Positions 25,790 through 38,215 of a stretch of DNA of 64,000 nucleotides are shown here, one piece after another. The notes under the pieces were generated by a model. The model saw only the letters and a list, made by a program, of their open reading frames with translations. It ran no database searches and was not told the DNA's origin. The first letter of the stretch is position 1. Each line of letters opens with the position of its first letter. The DNA is from Hepsetus odoe (taxonomy: Eukaryota; Chordata; Actinopteri; Characiformes; Hepsetidae), in the NCBI GenBank assembly GCA_017165825.1, contig CM029377.1, positions 26,249,167 to 26,313,166 on the forward strand, given 5' to 3'. Position numbers and translations under genes: made by a program.

Positions 25790-26025
25790 CCTAAAAAGCT
25801 TCTATACAGCTGCCGTTGAGAGCATCCTGGCTATGAGCATTGCTAGTGAGTACTGAAACTCTCCAGGACAGCAAAGCCCAGCAGAGACTGATCAGGGCTA
25901 TGATCTGCAGATCTGCCATGCCCTCCCTGCAGGACAATTTCACCAAGCACTGCAGGACCACAGCGATCAAAATCTCCAAAGACACCTCTGCCTTAGTTAC
26001 TATCTGTTACATGTGCTGAACTCCA
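25790..26025 (+). mobile_element. LINE 3'-end fragment (L2/Rex-like reverse transcriptase C-terminus)
   Basis: Encodes LKSFYTAAVESILAMSIAS, then after a frame change RLIRAMICRSAMPSLQDNF and KHCRTTAIKISKDTSA. This is the pattern that follows the reverse transcriptase in L2/CR1-group fish LINEs. A deletion or frameshift separates the two parts. Confidence 0.65.
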
Positions 26026-26162
26026 AAATCAGGACATGCTTATTTTCAATAGCACTCCTTCACCACTATTTAGCCCTTGGCTGCAGAACTGTACAGTGCA
26101 AAACTGAACATTTCAGTTTCATTCATATAGATTCCCTCATTCATCAACATATCTGCCTTAAT

Positions 26163-26353
26163 GGGGCAGAGGTGGCCTAGTGGTTAGAGATTTGGCCTCA
26201 GGATCAGAAGATTGTGGGTCTGAATCCCTTACCAGTAGGTTGCCCTGAGGTACCCTTGAGCAAGGTACCATCCCCATCACTGTTTCCTGGGTGCTTTCAA
26301 TAGCCACCCCCTGCTACACGTGTGTAAGTGTGTGGGTTAAATGCAGAGGTGTC
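26163..26353 (+). mobile_element. tRNA-derived SINE, family A
   Basis: ggggcagaggtggcctagtg (box A) and gtgggtctgaatccct (box B), then ggttgccctgaggtaccctt and gtgtgtgggttaaatgcaga. The 3' tail is cut short. Confidence 0.8.
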
Positions 26354-26552
26354 CCAAGTTTCTTCCAGGTACCGATGAGCCGCCAGGGTCCCTTGGAAGT
26401 TGCCAAGGCGCATAATGCTTCTTGTCTGACACAATCAGAATCCAAATGAGGAAAGCTTTTTTGATCCTGAGGGAAATTGCTTATCTACCTTGTATGCACA
26501 AAGCCACTTTATTTATTTTTCATATTATTTTCATGTTATCATGATATGAAGT

Positions 26553-26737
26553 GGGGCAGCGGTGGCCAAGTGGTTAGGGAGTTGGCCCCGGATCAAAGGA
26601 TTGTGGGTTCAGACCCCTTACCGGTGGGTTGCCCCGAGGTACCCTTGAGCAAGGTGCCGTCCCCGTCAGCTTGCTCCTCCCTGCGATAGGCGGTCGACCT
26701 GTCCAGGGTGTGTCCCCGCAACCCTAATTAATTGATG
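26553..26737 (+). mobile_element. tRNA-derived SINE, family A head with tail 2
   Basis: Family A head joined to the gcgat(a)ggc..gacctgtccagggtgtg tail. It is flanked by a 12-bp target-site duplication atgatatgaagt at 26541-26552 and 26738-26749, so the chimeric form moved as one unit. Confidence 0.8.
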
Positions 26738-26749
26738 ATGATATGAAGT

Positions 26750-26985
26750 GAAAGTGACTTTTCTTGTCATTGTGAGGTCAAAGCATTCTTGTTATTGCGA
26801 GGTCACACAGTGAACCACAATGAAATTGGACCGCTGCATTCAACCCATGCAAATACCGTGCAGCAGTGGGCAGCTATGAAAGCGCCCAGGGAGCAGTGAC
26901 TGGGACGGTACCTTGCTCAAGGTTACCTCTGGGCAACCTACTGGTGAGGGAGTTGAACCCACAATCTTCTGATCCAAGACCATCT
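26750..26985 (-). mobile_element. tRNA-derived SINE, family A (tail 1), inverted
   Basis: Reversed tail gaaagtgacttttcttgtca ttgcga and reversed body to gagggagttgaacccacaat. It abuts the tail-2 SINE at 26553-26749. Confidence 0.8.
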
Positions 26986-27115
26986 TCATCCATCTTCATA
27001 TTTTCACAATTTACACTTTTAACTTTACTCCTCATGTTTAGGGCAGTTATGTGATGATTTAAGCATGCAGCTTTCATTTTCTTAAACTGGTGGCTACCTG
27101 ATACCTGATGTTTTG

Positions 27116-27303
27116 TTAGGTCTAGTGGTAGGATACTTGCCTATGGACCAGGTTCGAATCCCACCTCTGGCACTACCACCACTGGGTCCCTGAGCAAGAC
27201 CCTTAACCCTGCGTTGCTCCAGGGGGACTGTCCCTGTAATTAGGACATGTAAGTCGCTCTGGAAAAGCGCGTCTGCTAAATGCCGTAAATGTAAATGTAA
27301 TAA
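27116..27303 (+). mobile_element. tRNA-derived SINE, family B
   Basis: Contains tctagtggtaggatacttgc, caggttcgaatcccacctct, ctaccaccactgggtccctg and the tail gtcgctctggaaaagcgcgt ctgctaaatgcc. Very close to the copies at 4747 and 48238. Confidence 0.85.
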
Positions 27304-27712
27304 GGTTTTAAGTTTCAGAACTGTTGAAATGACATTTCCAAACTCAGTGAATGACGTGGGCTTTCTGAAGATTCTTTTTCTCTCTCTGGTGTTGATGTCA
27401 CATTGATATTGCTTTAGATTTATTCTGGCTCCCCATTGCAGACTGAATCCTACAGACTGGATAATAAGACTACAGCTCTCACTATAAATCCATTCCAACC
27501 ATTTCAGTTTCTTGTGGTGATAAAATCTGTTTTGTCCAAACCTACCATTTCCTGTTGAAACCTCAGTGGGTATCCACCCCCAGGTGATCCTTGTACCTGT
27601 TTATGGCCTCATGTACTGTAAATTTCCAGCCATATCTCAAGGTGATAGAGCAAAGAAGACGTACCTCTGAACATTATTTTATTTGTGACTGTTAATGGAA
27701 TAACAGGAGAAC

Positions 27713-30700
27713 ATGGAGGAGCTGAGAAACCGAGGGCAGAAGAGAGAATTTAGACACAGGTATAGTCCCAAACTTGATTTTCCCTTAACATGGTAATGTA
27801 AATTGATCAATACAATAAAATAAAAACATTGAGAAATAGTTAAAAATGGAAAGTTCCTTCAGTTATGTACATTTACATTATTAAATAATTCTTAATAATT
27901 TTAATGGCTTAGTTATATAATGACTTATAAGTCATTAGTTTACTAATATATATATATATATATATATATACTATATATTATATAGTAATAAGTTATTAAT
28001 AAAATGTCTTGCTTATTTGTAACATTTACATATTTTAAGCAATTACTGATACCTTGGTATAAAGGATTCTGGTGCTTTGAAATAATTTTAAAAAAAAATG
28101 ACCTCACTTATATTGTAGTTAATTAATTTATTTTGACATAGATTTTGTCATTCGTCCATGTTTGTGATCTAAAATGAAAGATAGAATGGAAAAAAAAGAT
28201 AATTGCTGTCATCAAACTCAGATACCATGAGATAAAAGCAGGTACCAAGCAGATATAACAGTAAAAATAAAAAGAGCAAATACACAGTGAGAAAAAGTAT
28301 TTTAGGTGATCCTTTTTTTTTTCTCCTGTCATGGACAGTAGTGTACGTTTTTCTTTTACAATGACTTTAAAATGACTTTAAATGTCAATGCTGATATTTT
28401 TTTTTCTTTTTTTTTTTACATTTTACTGATTCTCAGAGTTATGCAGAATCTTTAGACCTTTTTAAAACTATTTATCTTGGAATTAAATTATGCATATTTT
28501 TTCTCACACTTTATTATTAGTTTAAAGCATTGATTTTCAGTTAAATCACTACCACCAGATTTAAATTGATTAGCTAAAGCAGGAACTGAAAAATACTGGC
28601 TTTACAATGTGGAGGCCTAAAACATTGACAAGCAGTGGATTGTATGTATGTGGGTGTATTGTATCCCTGGTAAAAATGCAAATTAATACATGAATGTTGC
28701 ATTATTGTCTTTCACAGGGACACATGGGATCCCTTTCAGCTGAATCCCATTGGAGCGGAGAAAGAAAAGAAGAGAACATGCTTTCAGGTATTGCAGTACA
28801 TCATGGCCGTTCTTGTGGGCCTGATGGTCTTGACTGCTGCTGTCATCAGCAAGGTATGTGTATTTATATTTTGGAGAAAAATACTAACTGCCATTTCTGT
28901 TACATGTTGCTTTTTTTGACTCGGGGATGCGAGGTCAGAGAAAGTGAGGCCAGTTATGATTTCTGAAGTCATGCATGCTTGTGGAAGACTTAATGACATT
29001 TTTTATTATATACTTCTGACTAAAGTTCAAAGATCCTTTACTGCATACAGTTCAGAACAGAAACGCTTCTTCCCAACAGCCCCGCCTGGTCTAGTTTATT
29101 GAACCCCATGCTTGATATGGAGATTTTTGTTGTCTCCAGGGTAATGTATGGGATTTATGAGAATTTATGAACCATGGATACTTTGTACTCTGTTATCTTC
29201 TGCATCATCCTGAGTGCTCAAATGCAGAAAACCTGATGATGGAATAGAGGTGCACACAGAGGCTATGATGCATCATATGATGTGTGGACGAGATACTGGT
29301 AACTTCATAATAAGGAAGCACATTGGCACAATTGCTATTTATTTTAGGAAAAAAAAACAGTAATGATACAAGATATAAGTCCCATAATCTATGCTCAGGC
29401 TTCATTTTCCCCAGTATGTTAATTTCAGTTAAATTATATAAGGTGTCTCCCTGCGACGGGCTGGCAACCTATCCAGGGTGTGTCCCCTGTCCTACGACCT
29501 GTGTGCGCTGGGTTGGACTCCAGCACTCTCCCGCAACCCCGTTTGGGACAAGCAGCTGAAAATGACTAAATAAGATGTGCACTGAAACGTAAAAGTGCAC
29601 GAAAAGGGCATGATGTTAAACCATTTCAAAATTTTAGTGTGATTCTACAGAAGAACCATTTTAGTTTCCTACAAAAAATTTCTCTTTAATGGAAATCACT
29701 CTGAAAAAAGGTTCTTTCATGAAAGTGTTTTCTTCTATGTCTCTAAAAAAAGATAACAGGCCTCAAGGTGCCAAAGAAGAGTAGCTTATTAAAAAAGTCC
29801 TTACCAATTTAAGGGTGCTTCCAAGAATCTTAACATTATGTGGAATTTCTTTATTCTGTATGAAGGTTCTTTACACTCATAAATGTAATTTATGGAAGGA
29901 GCACATTCTGGAAGGAGCATTTATTTTAAGATTTTGCAGGGAACCAAAAATGACTCTTCTGTGGGATCATCTGAAACACCCATGCTGGCACCTTTTTTTT
30001 TTAAGTAAAAAAAAAGCAAAAAACATTTTTTTTAATATATTGTATTAAATATATTTTAAAACAATAATTAAAAAATAGTTTTGTAAAAGCAATCACTCTC
30101 AATACAACTGTAAACTCTCCAATGCATTTTAACGTATTAACGTTTCTTATCCATGATGGAAAACCTTGTTCAATATCAACGATTATTTGAACAATATTGC
30201 AATAAAAAAGTGCAATATTGTAAATAGTATATTTATAGTAATTTAAAAATAATATACTAATATAAATTGCACAGAAATTTACAACAGTAAAATAAAATAT
30301 TTTGGTATTTTAAAGGATCATTTCGCCTTAACTGCCTAGAGATTAATACTGTAGTTTCTTCTTTTTTGGTATAGAAGTTTAAAGGGCTTCGGTGTTAAAT
30401 CTAATTGTTTTCTGCTGCTGATAGATTTCATGGTCTCTGCTTTAAATTCTTGTTTTTATTTCACTTTACCCTTAATGTCATTTTATGTACTTGCAGTATA
30501 TACATATATACTCTTAAGATTAGATTTGTTAAACATGCAATACTAATTGCATTGCAGGGTTCCCTTTTGACCCTGGTCACACTGTCCAGCCCATCCTCTC
30601 TGAGGAATTCTACAGATAAGCAGTTCTACATGCTGCTGCTGATGTGTATCGTGGTGACACCTAACCTGCTGGTGTTCCTCAAATGTCTCTGGAAATGTGC

Positions 30701-33700
30701 CTTCAAGAGTTATGTTGCACCCAACATGAAGACCATGGGCATTGTGAGTTAATCTACTTTGAACATGCTGAAATATGCTGAACACACTGAAACAGAAAGT
30801 ATAACTTATTAAATAATAATGACTTATTAAAATAACTTTTATTGTATATGTGGTTACACTAAATTTATATGGTTCTACATAAAAGCCTACATAAACTTTC
30901 GTTGCTATTAAACTACATAGTGAAGCTCATTGGATTATCACCCCCATTTGGGATTAGGTTAATTTTTTTGGTTAAGGTTAAGGTTAGAGTTGGGATTAGG
31001 ATTAGAATTGAATCAATCAATCAATATAGATTTTATATTCATCTTAACGTTCTGCTACATTTAACCGATTTAATTTAATGTTAGGTAATAATAAAGGAGC
31101 AAATTTCAGTCATAGCGTATTTAACTAATTGACTGTTTATCCAAAGAGGAAAATGTGAACCTTAAATTTTTTATCCATTCCTCTAATGTGGTACCTTTGT
31201 GCTTTTTTTTTTTTTTTTGTTGGAAGATCTCAGTAATCGAGGCCCTCGTTGCAGTGGGGACGGCAGTGCTGGTTCTGATTGTCATGCCGCAGTTTGATGT
31301 GCTCACTAACCTCTTCATATCTGGAGGGGTTTGCATTATCACTTCAATCATGCAGATAATCTTCCGTCTTCAGCACGACCGGTGGATAATCATCTTCCCC
31401 ATTTGTTCCTTGGTTCTAGTACTCATTGGCTACAGCCTGCTTGCTATCGACTATTATGTGCGAATTTCCTCTTTTGTCTTGGAACAAGATGATAACTGTT
31501 ACACATACGTGGCCATTGCGATATGTGCCTCTTTGCTTATTTCTCTTAACTGGTGGGAGAACTGGATGCAGGCCAGTGGCAACATTCAAGAAATGCTCAG
31601 TGAGTTAGATGGCTTCAGAGACTTTGTGTATATGATTACCAGTCTCTTGAGGATTGCAGTTACTGTTGGTGTGTATTTCCTTTATCATGGCCTGATTGCT
31701 GAGCCCAGAATCAACTTTAATTTATTCTTACAAATTAAACAGAGTACCCTCGAGACAGGTCTTGCAATATTTTTCCTGCAAGCATTCTGCTCGGCTGCCT
31801 GCCATTGGTTTGGGGTTGTGGCCTGCAAGATCCATGCAGTCAGGATGAGCTTTGCTTTTCCTGTCACCTTGACAGGCCCTGTTACTCTGATCCTGGGCAT
31901 AACACTTTTCTTGACAAAGGCCGGCAACTTGGAAACAGGCTCACAAATTGCGTACTTCAATTACACGCCAATCATCAACCCCTTCTTAGACTTTTGCTCT
32001 GGCCTAAAGAAGCTTCAGGATAGCAACACCACACCAGTTGTACTCCTGGAGCTCTCCAACAGCATCTGCAGGACTTCACTGAACAGCCATTATGCTCTTT
32101 GGCCTTTCTCGATGCTTGCACTTGAAGGAGTCTGCATGTGGCTCGGACTCGTCACATGCACATACTACGTCTGGAACATGAAGGTGCCACGAATTGAGAG
32201 AACTTCCCAGCTCTTTGTGCGTCGCCTGTACGAGTCGGCATTCATTGACCAATCACTGCTTTTGAATACCAAGATGAAAGTGAAGAACCCAGAGAGGTAA
32301 GTTAATTGACTTTATTTAGCTTTTTGACTGAAAAGATGAAAAGTGCCAATGGCATTAGGAGTACCTGGAATAAGAGATGCTTATGTGATTTGATGATCCA
32401 CCACAAATTTGCAATGCAGTTTTTACAGATTTGACAAGTAATAGTTCCAGAGTCAAATATACTCTGTAATTCAGTAATGTAGTATTGTTTGAAACGGTCT
32501 CGCAGTAATAGAACAGACTTCTGACTGAACAAAGACAGTCCCTCCATATCATGAAACCATTGCTACATGGATTATTTATTACTACATTTATGCTTGCTTA
32601 CTTGCAATAAGCCTTATCGGTTAAAAATATAGGAACATCCCCCTGATATTTTTAAGGTATGAAAGCATTACTGTATGAAAGACAAAATATGTAATTGGGC
32701 TACCTGTCCAACAGCCAACAGAACATTTTATTTCTTCATTCTTTTATTCAGTGTTATAATGCTCCACTTACAGTAGCTTTGTATACATTATATACATTTA
32801 TATTTATTACAATGTAGATTAATTCTAGGCTGTCAGTCAGGATTGGTATTAATTGGGATTGCAGTTGTCAAAGTAGTACCAAACAAAAATAGACCTGTGT
32901 GAAATCAAATGATTTTCAACCATGTTTCATTTTCTAAATATTGAATTCTTCCTGAGAGTGGTGCTTCTTACATGGCACTTACATAAATCCCATCTAAAAA
33001 GTCTTATCCTTGATGGTTTGTGTTTTTGGAGTAATTTAGAGTAATAACAATCAAAGATCAACCTTTTTTTTTTTCTTTTGTAGCATCGAGGATGAGGAGA
33101 ATTGTCTCATTTATCTCTGTGCAACAATGTGGCATGAAACATATGACGAGATGCTTAAGATCCTCACTTCAATGTTCAGGTATAGTTGTATGTGTTAATG
33201 TGCTGTGCTTATCTATAGAGTTTTATACACACAAACACACTCACACACATACACACACACACATACACACACACACACGCACTTGCACACACACACGCAC
33301 TTGCACAGGCACACACAGGCACATTGTCTGTCTCATTTCATTTCATATTCATCCTTAGATCTCAAATCAAAATGCCTTCAAAATGGGTATGTCCCAAAAC
33401 CTTTGGAGGGGAGTGTTTACTCTGAAATCATAGCTGACATTTGAAACTTGAATTTACTTTTGCTTTTAGGCTGGACAGGTATAGAGGTGATCCGAAAGAG
33501 GAACACAAGAACTTTTTTGACTTTGAATGCCATATTTATGTTGATGATGCTTTCCAGCGCGAAAAAGAAAGTGAAAAAAAGTTTGTGAATACTTATGTGG
33601 AAGATCTGATGCGTGTCGTCACAGAAGTGTACCGGTAAATATCGCACATACATCACTAATTACTTCACTGTGACACTCAGTATTGCCTGAGAAGGTTTCA

Positions 33701-36700
33701 ACAGTTATTGTCGGATTATTATTAATCGTTTTAAAAAATATCAGTTTTAATGATAGTCTTTTAAATGGGAAAAAATTTGTTATTTCAGAGTGTTCACCAA
33801 TAAAGAGCCAGATGAAGTCTCTATCATTGAAACTCCGTATGGTGGACGGCTTGGGTTCGTGTTGCCAGAAGGAAATATGTTGTACATCCACCTCAAGGAC
33901 AAAAAGCTGATCCGAAACAAGAAAAGATGGTCCCAGGTGTGGCAACATCAGCTTTTTTATTTTCCAAATATTTTTTACTTTAATTAGGTTTAACACTATA
34001 AAAATGTTAAATACAAAATAACCATTGCTTTTGAAATATCTGTCTTCCAATATGTTAAAATTGGCAAATAAGCCTTATTTTGTAAGTTAAAAACAGGATA
34101 AAGGCCTCGCCTGTAGAGAATGTGTACATTTTAGAAAAAAAAAAGTTCTATTAATTGTAACACAAATGGAATTATTTTCTTTGCAGATAATGTATATGTA
34201 CTATCTGCTGGGCTGGAAAGGATACATTGTCAAAAACCCCCAGAAAATAACAGTAAGTCAAGTCTTTTAGTTTTCTATTTTCGATGAACGAAGAGAAAGA
34301 AAGTAATATTTTCTGTGTGATGCTACCCACAGCGACAGAACAACCCATGTAGAGCAAGTCTAGTATCGCTAGATGGACAGGCTTTCCTCCTGCCAAACTA
34401 TGACAATGACAGTAAAAGGAAATACATATCAGATGAGAACACATACATCTTGGCACTGGATGGAGACACAGACTTTCACCCCTCTGCTGTGATTTTACTT
34501 GTCGACCGACTGAGAATGTATGGCAATGTGGGCGCTGCTTGCGGAAGGATTCATCCAACGGGAATGGGTGAGTAGTGTTACACCATGTAAGGTTTATCAA
34601 AATAAAATACTGTAAATGATTCAGTGCTCCCTCAGTATGACCAACCCTTTATATAAGTTACTTCTAAACACATTGTATTATTTTAAACCATTTTGACTCA
34701 GCTGGCCAAATACTCTTATCAGCATATTTAAAAAATCCCATTTTTGTGTCTAACCTCATATTTCTAAAATTAAGATGGAAGAGAAGGAAAAACCTTTATA
34801 CATTAAAAAAATTGTTTTAAATCAAAATATGTTTTCAAAGTAGATCAACATTACAAATATGACAAATTCAAACAGAACTACTATGTAAATTATCCTGTGC
34901 AGTACAGTGTACAATGTCATGCTACTAGTAGCAGTGAGCTACTATAATAAATAATAGTCAATAATGTCATTATTGACTCTCACTACTATATTTTGAATAA
35001 AAATTCTATCAGCTCCTCAAAACCCGTAAACTGTTCTAACCAAAGCTTACTTGTGAGTGCAGGGCCGATGGTGTGGTATCAGAAGTTTGAGTACGCTGTG
35101 GGTCACTGGCTGCAGAAGACGGCAGAGCACGTGTTTGGCTGTGTGCTTTGCAGCCCTGGATGCTTCAGCTTGTTCAGAGGGTCTGCTTTGATGGACGACA
35201 ACGTTTTGAAACGATACACCACCAAAGCCAGCAGAGCTTCTGAGTACGTCCAGTATGATCAAGGTAACCAGCTCTCCTCTTTATTTGTGTTGTATCTGTA
35301 ACCATGACAGATTTGGAGTGGAATGCTACTGTATTAATAAAAGATTTAGCAGATTTCATTGAAAAGACCCAACAGTTTTATTAACTGCTGGTATACGTTG
35401 CAACATATTTTTATCCAGAAGAATTTAGTCATTGAATTTATAATGTTTTCTCAGGTGAGGACCGCTGGCTCTGCACTTTGCTCCTCCAGCAGGGTTGGAG
35501 AGTGGAGTACAATGCTGCCTCAGATGCCTACACCAATTCTCCTCAAGAATTCAAAGAGTTCTACAACCAAAGACGCCGCTGGGGTCCCTCTACCCTTGCC
35601 AACACTTTAGACCTTTTACATAGTGGAAGAGAGACAGTGAAAAGGAATTCCTCCATATCGATGCTCTACATCTTCTACCAGATCTTCACAGTTGCATCAT
35701 CTATTCTTGGACCAGCTTCTGTCACACTGATGGTAGCAGGTCAGTAGAAGGCTGCATCACAAAGAAATGACTGTAATCAACGCAGAATTAAAGAAGCCTT
35801 GAAATGCTGTCAAAAACAATATGGTGGTGGTACCCGTTTCCGTGATCATAACACTGACTAACAACCTGTAGGCCTTAAAATAAAGGCTTTAATGTAATTT
35901 TAACAAAGTTCATGACCAAGGGCATTCTAGGAAAAAAACAACACATTTCTCAAAAAAATGAGCAAAAAATAAAAGTGCTATCCAGAGAAAATGTTCTTCA
36001 TTGTGATTACTGCTCTTTTTACATCTTTAATTTAAAGAGTGTTGTGATCTTTAGCAAGTTAAGGGCAAATGATTTATATCTCCAAAATCAAAATCGATTT
36101 ACTTGCAAATACACCAATATATAAAGTAAACTCTGCAGAACATGTTGGAACACATATTATAGAGTTGATTTTTGATTGATAATAGAAGTTCTTCAAGTAA
36201 TATCAACATTCCCCTAAGAGTATTGATTTATTTATTATTGTATGGTTGGGCCAAAGCAAAGCAAAGCGATATAGACCACATTATATTTATCATTTACATT
36301 TTATGGCGTCCAAACTCTGAATAGTTCCTTATGACAATAACGTCTTCATGCCAAGAGGAACTTTTAAGTTTTATTTGCTTTAGTACCTCAGTGATAAATC
36401 ATTGACAGTCATTACATAACACTGTCTTATGAATGCAGTAATCTTAAAAATTGTTCCTTCTTTCCACTTTAGGTGCTATCCAATTTGTGTTTGTTATCCC
36501 TGGGACCCTGTCCATCATTGTAGCTGTTATACCTCCAATTGTTTACATGTTAATTTGTTTTCTGGCAAAAACCAACTTCCAGCTGACCATTGCTTCAGTC
36601 CTGAGTGTTTTCTATGCGTTTCTGATGACGGCAGCCTTCTTCTCCATTATTGGCAAGTCTGGTTTTTAATTTAGAATTTCGTATCTGCTCATGTGGGATT

Positions 36701-38151
36701 GATCAAAAAAACACTTTTTATGTTGGATTTAAACTGACAGCTGGCATAATTAGTTTGAGCTAGCTATAGAACAGACCATACTAAATGTGATCAGAGCCAT
36801 AAAGCATCCAACTGAGGTAAGTGGCATTTTAATAAAAAGAAAAAGGAGTTTCAATCACACGGAAGCATGGAAATGCTTTCCCATAGTTGTCAATGGTATG
36901 ACACAGATATGGCAGATAGGGATTTTGATGGAAAAAATCAGATTGTTCCTTTTAATGAACCTTATTGGAGCTAAACCTTCCTTTAACCAAACTGAGTGTT
37001 TTAGAGCAGCAGTGCTGTGACTTTGCAGTGTAGTTTAAAAGGCCCACTTTCCCAGCTTCCTGTAATATTCTCATCCTATCAACAGGTGACATGGTAAAGG
37101 AAGGCACCTTCATCACACCTACTGGGATATTCCTTGTCTCCATGGCTGTTCTGTACCTGGTCACTGCAATACTTCATCCCATGGAGTTTGGCCTGATTAT
37201 CTATGGCCTTATGTACTTCATCTGCATTCCAAGTGGGTATCTCCTTCTTACCATCTACTCCCTGGTGAACATGAACAATGTCTCCTGGGGCACCCGAGAG
37301 TCCAACAAAGACAAAGAAAAGAAGATGCACAAAGGAGTTATGTGCAATCGCAACTGCAAGCTCTGCTGCTGGGATGTCAACATCCAGGTCTCCCAAGAAA
37401 CTGAAAATTTAGTCCTTCAGCAGATCCAACAGGCGGTTAATCCCAACACTCAAGCTGACCAGACTGAGATGAAGGAGATCACCAAACAAGAGATGCAAAA
37501 ACACTCTCAATTGGACAACCACACCACTGAAATTAACAAAAATGTTCCAGAGAACAAAGAAGACATCAAGGAACATTTCTCCAAATACAAAGATGTGGAT
37601 ACAGATTCTGAGAAAAGGTAGAACATCTTCACTGTACACATGCAGTACTGTGCAAAAGTTTTGCAAAGAATGCTGTAAACAATGGAAGTGTTAATCCTTT
37701 ATTTTCATCAATCAACAAAATGCAGAGAATGAACAAAAGAGAATCTAAATCAAATCAATATTTGGTGTGACCACCCTTTGCCTTCAAAACAGCATCAGTT
37801 CTTCTAGGTACACTTGCACACATCATTATTTATATTTCTGAAAGCATTCTTTGTTTAAAACATTTTTTCACACCTGCCTAAAACCTTTGCACAGTACTGT
37901 AAATCTGCAGCCAATATAATTTGCTCTTTATACAATTAAACTCTCTTCTCTCAATAAATGATGAAATCCTACAATTTGCTTACAGCGAGGGTGAGAGCAG
38001 CACTGAGAAAACAATGGCTACCTTCTCTGATGATGAGGATGATGACAACTACATATATAATGAAGAGGATGAGGAGGAAAAAATGATTATTCCTGAGAGT
38101 GGTACGTACAGAAAAGGAACCCCTTGTTAGTCTGTTAGTGAGTACAGTTAT

Positions 38152-38215
<64 letters not shown>

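Noticed and set aside
31685..31960. A 91-codon minus-strand frame
   Set aside because: It lies opposite the long chitin synthase exon 4 and is a shadow of it.
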